Assembly (NCBI GenBank): GCA_963932145.1
Contig: OZ010593.1
Coordinates: 29,262,396-29,326,395, forward strand
Direction: 5' to 3'
Length of the DNA stretch: 64,000 nucleotides
Source: Acanthosepion lycidas
Taxonomy: Eukaryota > Mollusca > Cephalopoda > Sepiida > Sepiidae
The notes under the pieces: model-generated
Seen by the model: the letters and a program-made list of their open reading frames with translations, nothing else
What the model was told of the DNA's origin: nothing
Database searches by the model: none
Program-made: the position numbers and the translations under genes
Shown here: piece by piece, positions 58,016 through 64,000 of the stretch
Layout: the number at the start of each line of letters is the position of its first letter
Numbering within the stretch: position 1 is the stretch's first letter

Positions 58016-58137
58016 GTTTCCAATGCACAGTGACAAAAATAACAAACCTGAAAGATAATAGTGACAAAGTATGTAAAGATAAGATAAAGAGAAACAGAAC
58101 AGATCAGAAAACACTTTGAAAAGAGAAACAGATTATA

Positions 58138-58240
58138 TTAGGTTGGTGCAAAAATAATGACGTAATAATGTCGTTTTTTGACGTATTTTTTTAACGTCAA
58201 AAAACGACATTATTGCGTCATTATTTTTGCACCAACCTAA
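58138..58240. mobile_element. MADE1-like mariner MITE, second copy
   Basis: A 103-bp near-perfect palindrome with ends TTAGGTTGGTGCAAAAATAA and its inverse, flanked by TA (58136-58137 and 58241-58242). It is the same family as 19545-19645, which aligns best in the opposite orientation. The inner 'cgttttttgacgt' arms are better preserved here, so it folds almost completely. Confidence 0.92.
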
Positions 58241-58329
58241 TACTAATTGTAGGCACTTAAAGTAAGCATATTAGAGATTAAAATATATAAAGACAACAGC
58301 AAAAAGTGCAAATGTAACATGTGTGGAGG

Positions 58330-58745
58330 CAAAAAAAATGAGACCTAGCTGCCAATCTAGTCCTGCACTTAAATTCATGAAATTGAGGTACTAAAGTGGA
58401 AATTTCATCAGAACAATTACCATGAAAATATGTATAGAAAAGACATAGTGAAGTCATGTTATGGCAGTTGGAATGTGATTAAAGCAGAGATGACAGGTCA
58501 GGACTGATAACATTGCAAATTCTTCTTTGGATTTTATCTAAAATCTCAAAATATGTAACAGAAGCATCAAATCAGATATGGTAGCAATATCCAGTGCATG
58601 GACAAATTACAGACTTATAAATATGCAAGATGGATTCTGGTAAGAAAAATTGTCTTCCACAACACTGTGAACCAACATTCCCAGCAGCAGACTGAGCAGT
58701 TGATTCAATATAATCTTTCCACTTTATACCAGTGGAAAACATTAG
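58330..58745 (-). mobile_element. LINE ORF C-terminal part (family B), copy 2
   Basis: The minus-strand frame at 58572-58725 reads 'GIKWKDYIESTAQSAAGNVG', 'CCGRQFFLPESILHIYKSVI' and 'CPCTGYCYHI'. This is the segment C-terminal to the reverse transcriptase of CR1/L2-type elements (compare 'ILHLYKSTIRPCMEYC'). 58345-58470 matches 57585-57680 and 32050-32190. Truncated at its upstream side by SINE sequence from about 58755. Confidence 0.75.
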
Positions 58746-58754
58746 CCTGAGAAG

Positions 58755-58915
58755 GCACAATGTGTCTACTTTGATTCTTAGCCAATAGTTGTGGGAACGA
58801 AATGGGTTCATGCCTTTCCAAAGAGTATTAGTGTAAAGTGAACAGACTTGAATTTGGCTCCCCGATTGCACTTTCCATGTTATGCTACCTGCATGTACCG
58901 GTTAGTATGCAGTAC
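58755..58915 (-). mobile_element. SINE family B copy (tRNA-like part and body)
   Basis: Minus-strand 'ggtagcataacatggaaagt' (A-box-like), 'gccaaattcaagtctg' (B-box region), 'ctctttggaaaggcatgaac' and 'caactattggctaagaatc' follow the family B order. The 5S leader is very degraded ('ggtactgcatactaacc'). Confidence 0.6.
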
Positions 58916-59699
58916 CAATTTCAAGTGATTGCCATCAGAGAAATACAAAAGGGGGTAGGTATATATTTACAGATGAAAAATGGAAATAATTGCCCCTTTT
59001 AGCTGCTTCATTGGAAAAAAAAAAAAATCAGCTAGAGTGAATATTGAACAGGAAAAAGAAAGAAAAAGTTTTGTAGACTTAATTATTCTGTAGCTGAGAA
59101 TAAACAAAAATAAAAAGAATGACCAAATTTTATCTCTGGAAAAGCTGTTAACTATTTTTATTTTTATTTTTCTCTTGGTCGATTTCTTATTTTACTCTGT
59201 TTTTTTCATAGTCCCATTTCTCATTCTGTATTCCTTGTGAATGTCATTTCTTTATTTACCTTCTTATTTATCTTTCATTCTCTAATAATAGATCAGTTTT
59301 TATACTGGTGCCTGCCTTTTTTGGAATTCAAATAAACTATTGTTCTTTGCCTTTTTTTTTTTTAGATGAGAATAACAAAGAATTAATTAACAAAAATGAC
59401 CAAAGTTGGTGATCAGAAATTCAATGGACATGACAGAAAAACAGAACATTATAATTTGCAGACAAAAGTAATCCTTAGTCATACATTCTTATTTATTATG
59501 ATCTATCTTTACAAGATCAGACCAAGAATTATTTGTTCCCTCCTTGGCAAGCTTTGTTTTGATGTCTAAATTAATCATTTAAAATTTGACCAAAATTGTT
59601 CAAAGAAAATTCATATCATTGATGTTTATGTGATTTGCATAATAAATTCAGACAGACTGTAGATTCAGTGAGAAAAAACCATGCTTTACTCTTCTTGCT

Positions 59700-60048
59700 A
59701 TTTTCATATATTCACTGAAAGTAGAATGTATTTACACTATTTACATTGTTCAGGCTGTTGTCTTCATCATTGTTGTATTCACGGTGTTTTGGCCAGTCTA
59801 TGCTCCAGACTTCTTCAGGTGATTGGAATTTTGCACCAAACCCTTTATTTTGTCCACCTGGGTAGATTGTTCTAGTTCCACGTACCATGCCTCTTCTGGA
59901 TATCTCAGTTTCAGTTTTCCATTTTTACTAACTCAACACTTCAAGTTTTTGTTCACCTCTGTTATGGCCAGGTATTGAACTCACAACTCTTCGGGTCAAG
60001 TCACTGGATTACATAAACCAACACTTTTATCCACTGAGCCATGTGTAT
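59700..60048 (-). mobile_element. tRNA-derived SINE (family A), best copy
   Basis: Minus strand: A box 'tggctcagtggataaaagtg' (60022-60041), B box 'gagttgtgagttcaatacc' (59971-59989), then 'ctagaacaatctacccaggt', 'ggccaaaacaccgtgaatac', 'aacaatgatgaagacaacag' and 'gtaaatagtgtaaatac' at the 3' end. The spacing of about 50 bp between the boxes is that of a tRNA promoter. Confidence 0.85.
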
Positions 60049-60049
60049 A

Positions 60050-61285
60050 TTTTTAGTTAATAAAATAAGAAGAATTACTTTTGCTATTGATGATTCTTTG
60101 GGATTGTTTTAAAATTTTCCTACTTCTGTTTTTACATTATGTTTCCCATTCATTGCTCCAAGATAAATGCTGATTGCATAAGTAGATCTCTATCAATGCA
60201 CAAAGTCTTATATGTTGGATGAAGACACAAACACCGAGTCATTTCAAATTTCATCAGGTGTATGGCAAGGATCCCCCATTCTATTTCAAAAATTATATCC
60301 TGCATATGTACCAAGTCAGATGTTAAGAAATGGGCCAAGATTATCCAAACATTTCATATCACATCCCAAATGAATCTAGTAATAGAAGAAAGTGCTCTTG
60401 TTTTCCATTCTGAGGCTAGTGAGGGAATATATTGATGATTTAAGTATTTCATTGTTGGTATAAGAATGGTTTTGAAAAAAAAAATCATGTTTTACCAATT
60501 GTTCCAAAAGGTAGGACTTAAACATTTCCAAAACAGAAACTATGATTTAGAAATAGGATAGTGATGCCACGTACCTTGAATCCAGCATAAAAATTCAGAA
60601 GATGGAATTAATAAATGGTAGACACTTGGTATATGAATCACTTATAACAGAAGACTTAGTAACTTAGTACAGAAGAAAATTAAACACAGAATAGGTTGCA
60701 CTAGGGCCAATTTTGTCTAACAAAACCAAAATATTAACTCGAGAAATCTTTGTTATTAAATAGTCTTGTTAGTTCTCATGTGGATGTCATGTATAGCATC
60801 CAACTCATTCATAAATAGAATTTCTACACAAGTTTTCTCAGATCAATGATTGAAAATACATTGAAGTGAATTAATCCTGTCTTCTAAGAATACAATCCTT
60901 TATCAGATCTTATAGACTCATGCTACAGAATCACAAAGTACTTTACCAAACCACATCACATAAAAACTTCCAAGAGAAACAACAATTAAAGTAGGTAGCA
61001 CATATAAGTAAAAGAGAAAATAATGGTATAATCAAAATGTTAACTTTACACACTGCGTTAAAGAAAAGGTTAGGCATGAAAATCCCATCAGTCGTAGAAA
61101 AAATGATAACAGTGGTTATGAAAAGTGAGAGAAATATTCTATGAATTTCAATTGATAGTCATGTTAACTGTTTGGTCAATGAATGCTGAACATTTCCTGT
61201 ATAGAAACAGCTAATCTCACCATTACTGTTAGAATTCATATTTTATGTATAAGACACACATCTATTTGTAGAGTTAATTGAGAGC
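60050..61285. other. Intergenic AT-rich DNA, nothing recognised
   Basis: No ORF with a known domain, no RNA gene and no terminal-repeat structure was seen. Confidence 0.5.
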
Positions 61286-61289
61286 ATGT

Positions 61290-61905
61290 TCTTTCTTTTT
61301 ATGTGCCATGTCCTTTCAGGATGTAGGTGATCATGGCTCTACACCTCCCTCTATCACTTGCAGCTCTCAACAAGTTCCTTCCCACTGTTTCCTCCCCCAG
61401 ACTATCTTCTGTCATTCACTTGCTTAAGTCCTCCAGGCATGTCACATGTTGTTTTCCCTTATCTCTCTTTCCCTCTATTCGATCCATGTGTATCGAATTC
61501 TCCATGCCCTCCTTCCTCATTTTGTGTCTCAGAAACTTCAGCTGCCTCTTCCTGATATTAAGTATAACCTCCCTCTTGTTTATAACCTCTCTAAGATCTC
61601 ATCATTGCTCACATGCTCGGTCAATGATATCCTTAGCATCCTTCTGTAGAACTCTATCTCTGTCGCCTCGAATCTCTTCTTCATCTTTAAGGAAATCGTT
61701 CAACATCCACTGCCATAAAGAAGGACAGATGTCATATAACAGTTCACTCTTCAAATTTAGATTACCATCTTCAATTCATAAGAGACTGGAACAGAGTTTG
61801 CAATTTAATTTTTTTCATATTATATCTAGCTCTTTTTCTGTGCATTTAATTCTTGTACATCAGCACAGTCATTGTCAAGAATGGGCATTATCTGTATGTT
61901 AAGCA
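61290..61905 (-). pseudogene. LINE ORF C-terminal end and 3' terminus (family C), longest copy
   Basis: Minus-strand pieces: 'KRRFEATEIEFYRRMLRISL' and 'TEHVSNDEILERL', then in shifted frames the Arg/Lys-rich 'LKFLRHKMRKEG'-type region, and finally 'gtagagccatgatcacctac' with 'atcctgaaaggacatggcac' at 61305-61345. This is the end of an endonuclease/reverse-transcriptase ORF of RTE-like elements. The long + strand open frame at 61327-61902 is the antisense of this and is not a gene. Frameshifts make it inactive. Confidence 0.8.
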
Positions 61906-62374
61906 AGATTTAATTGACTAAATTCTGTTATTTTTAGACTACTGGAATTATAGTTGGAATCAGTTCAAAGTGACATTTGTAATGTTGAAATGGAAAACCA
62001 TGTATCTCATAAAATAAATGGTACTTGATCATAAGAGAAATAAAAGAATTTTGAACAATTTCAATCTGATATACACAATCTGGTTCAGAAATTGGAAAGA
62101 TATGAGAAAAAGTTGAATAGACAGTGCAGTTTGAATGATAATACTCTTGATTAATCATCTGAGAGACCTTTTCTGCTTTCCATCAGCATGGCTGATACTA
62201 ACCTCCAGGAGAGTGACTAACATTTTCCACTAGAATGAAGTAGAAAGATTGAATCAATTGCTAGGTCTTCTGCTAGGAAAGTTGGTTCATTGTGATGCGC
62301 TAGGCAATTTTTCTCACCTGAATCTATTTTACATACTTACAAGTTAACATACATCAACACTTTGAATATTGTTG

Positions 62375-62550
62375 CTACATAAGTTTTAGTTATCCTGCTA
62401 TATATATTCAGAAATCTTTGATAAAATCCAAAGGAGAATCTGCAATGTTATTGGTCCTGTCCTGGCATCTTGGCTTCAGTCACTTTCCCACAGTTATGAT
62501 GTAGCTTTCCTGTGCCTTTTTCTATAAATACTTTCAGGGTAATTATGCTG
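62375..62550 (+). mobile_element. LINE ORF fragment (family A)
   Basis: 'IQRRICNVIGPVLASWLQSL' and 'SHSYDVAFLCLF' are recognisable and correspond to the 'LQRLxGLVGxxLxxTLQPLSHRRxVASL' region just before the CSDEL motif of the other family A copies. Confidence 0.6.
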
Positions 62551-62895
62551 ACAAACTTTTTGTGTTTCACCCAATGTGAATTTTTTCAATGCAAAAAGCG
62601 AAATGAATTTATTGAAACAGTATCTATAAACAAAAATAAAATATTGTTAATAACTAAAAGAATTTAGAAATGCTATTATGTCTTCATTGGGTTGACTGAA
62701 AAATTATGTCATTTACTTTTTATGTTTGAAGAGAATTTTTTCACATGTTGTGTTGACCATTTCAACAGTTTTCTTTTGATTCCTTGATATATTTCTTGTG
62801 TATGTTGGCTTGGGAGATTAGTGATTCATTTAGGATAATATTTGGATAATATTCAATAGCAGCACTCTCAAGGATTTTCCTTCATACACATTGTG
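62550..62895 (-). mobile_element. Penelope-like retroelement 3' end (second family), shorter copy
   Basis: Collinear with 42620-42980: minus-strand 'gaaaaaattcacattgggtg' and 'aaacacaaaaagtttgtcag', and at the other end 'ggaaaatccttgagagtgct' with 'gctattgaatattatccaa', encoding the 'KILKSAAIEYYPN' segment. A deletion removes most of the intervening ORF. Confidence 0.68.
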
Positions 62896-63099
62896 TTTTT
62901 CTACAGATTAATTCTGAAAATCTTTTACATTATATGGAAACCTCTCCTGTTGCATTCAACGTATGAGGGTCAAGCAGCTCAGTTCCTAGAAACTGACAGG
63001 CTAGACACCAGCACATATGATTTGATTATAGTGGTGAAGGCTTTGTGCAGAACCAACCACACTTTTTGAAGGGCTGAATACAGAGACTTGGTGCCCAAA

Positions 63100-63338
63100 C
63101 AACTCTCCACAGGTTTTGAATTCAGAGTTGTCTTTCTCCTAGACCAGTTTCTATCCAAAGCTATAGAACCCAGCCTGTCTTGCTATTTACTCGTAGCTGG
63201 AGGGAGAAAAAGAGGATTAACACCTTTCTCAAGGGTATTAGCACAAAAGTAAATGTAATGGATTCAACTGGAATTCAAACTTAGCTCTCTAATTCCTTAA
63301 TCTAAGCTGCTATCCACTACTCCACCATGCCTCCGTAC

Positions 63339-63340
<2 letters not shown>
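63100..63340 (-). mobile_element. SINE family B copy (inverted)
   Basis: Minus-strand 'ggtggagtagtggatagcag' (A-box-like), 'taagtttgaattccagttg' (B-box region), 'cccttgagaaaggtgttaat' and 'tccagctacgagtaaatagc', then the tail 'ctgaattcaaaacctgtgga' that recurs near 44310. Confidence 0.65.

Positions 63341-63341
<1 letters not shown>

Positions 63342-63375
<34 letters not shown>
63342..63375. repeat. (TA)n microsatellite
   Basis: TA run next to the A-box end of the SINE. Confidence 0.93.
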
Positions 63376-63383
<8 letters not shown>

Positions 63384-64000
63384 ATATAGTTGTCCAAGAG
63401 TTACATTCTGTTCTGACCAAAACAGTTAGTTCTGTAGTGATTTGGTCATATTTAACATCTGAGTCTTAAAAAAATCTGTTTTTTTGTGGATCAGAAAACA
63501 ATAAAAAGTTTCTTTTTTATCAAAACGTATTGTGCTGAGGTGTCAATTTATACTGTTTCTTTTACCAAGATGCCAGACATACAAATATAGAAACTGACTA
63601 CAAGCTTATTTACAGATTATCAGTATTAAGCAGCCGTTGCATGAAGTAAGCTCAGATAAGGCTTGGAATATCTGGTATACATGCAAAGCAACTGAAATAT
63701 ACATCCATTATTCTGCAATTCCCAGCCAATATAACATCCGTAGTAGACATATACTTGGCCATCTCACAACCAGTGTTGTGCAGAGGTTTAGTGATGCCCT
63801 GGGCCAATTTTTTAACTGTATGCCACAAAGACTAAAGCAGGGAATGGGGTTCCTACTCTGGTCTTCATTATCAAAACATGGGTCCACATTCACACCAGCT
63901 TGTGGGACGGTAGGGCACTTGTACAATGAAGTTAACAAAGACAAATTTAAATTTCAAAACCTTTTTTATTTCATGCTTTGATTGGATGCCCGGGGCTGTC
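63376..64000. other. Unassigned end of window
   Basis: A 114-codon open frame on the + strand (63637-63981) overlaps a 78-codon one on the minus strand. Neither shows a recognisable domain, signal peptide or splice pattern. The composition is slightly less AT-rich than its surroundings, so this may be part of a mobile element continuing beyond the window. Confidence 0.3.

Noticed and set aside
61327..61902. 191-codon + strand open frame
   Set aside because: It is the antisense of a LINE ORF end read on the minus strand ('FYRRMLRI' and the 'gagccatgatcac' terminus), so it is not a gene.

Overview
The window looks like a stretch of a large, AT-rich, repeat-laden animal nuclear genome, most probably a coleoid cephalopod (octopus-like). 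The inference rests on a metazoan neuronal calcium-sensor gene split by 8-22 kb introns, abundant (TA)n and (CA)n microsatellites, several tRNA-derived SINE families, GIY-YIG Penelope-like elements, mariners and Helitrons. Species identity is inferred, not proven.

One host gene is recognisable: the 3' half of a Kv-channel-interacting protein (KChIP) gene on the + strand. Four coding exons are visible: 1609-1679 (71 bp), 23673-23885 (213 bp), 40686-40748 (63 bp) and 48773-48826 (54 bp including the stop). They join in frame with consensus GT/AG sites and encode EF-hands 2-4 and the C-terminus. The 5' exons lie upstream of the window. The introns are about 22.0, 16.8 and 8.0 kb. Everything after about 49 kb is 3' UTR or intergenic repeat sequence.

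Layout. 1-23.6 kb (first visible intron): a hAT MITE with an 8-bp target duplication, a LINE 3' end, a 47-bp minisatellite, tRNA-type SINEs, a TTAA-flanked MITE, a MADE1-like mariner MITE, a full SINE with a 13-bp target duplication, and a decayed mariner-like element. 23.9-40.7 kb (second intron): a hairpin just after the 5' splice site, a Penelope-like cluster (24.9-28.8 kb), a Tc1-like element, a 43-bp minisatellite, a dead LINE (35.5-37.5 kb), a full-length dead mariner (38.55-39.84 kb) and a chimeric 5S/tRNA SINE. 40.75-48.8 kb (third intron): an exact 133-bp copy of part of that SINE on the other side of the 63-bp exon, a second Penelope-like family, a hAT element and another LINE end. 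49-64 kb: a Helitron 3' end, further SINEs and LINEs, a mariner relic beside a TTAA-flanked element, the second MADE1-like MITE, and a 3' region with no recognised gene.

Stretches not listed separately (for example 4.83-5.6, 6.2-7.5, 10.5-11.8, 13.35-14.4, 29.0-30.26, 43.3-44.2, 50.4-51.7, 58.9-59.7 and 60.05-61.28 kb) are AT-rich with short low-complexity runs; I saw no exon, RNA gene or recognisable element in them. No CRISPR, operon or bacterial-type feature is present. No new gene system is evident. The most distinctive items are the chimeric 5S-tRNA SINE family, the perfect repeat flanking a KChIP exon, the intronic hairpin next to a KChIP splice donor, and the Penelope-associated palindrome with hammerhead-like core motifs.
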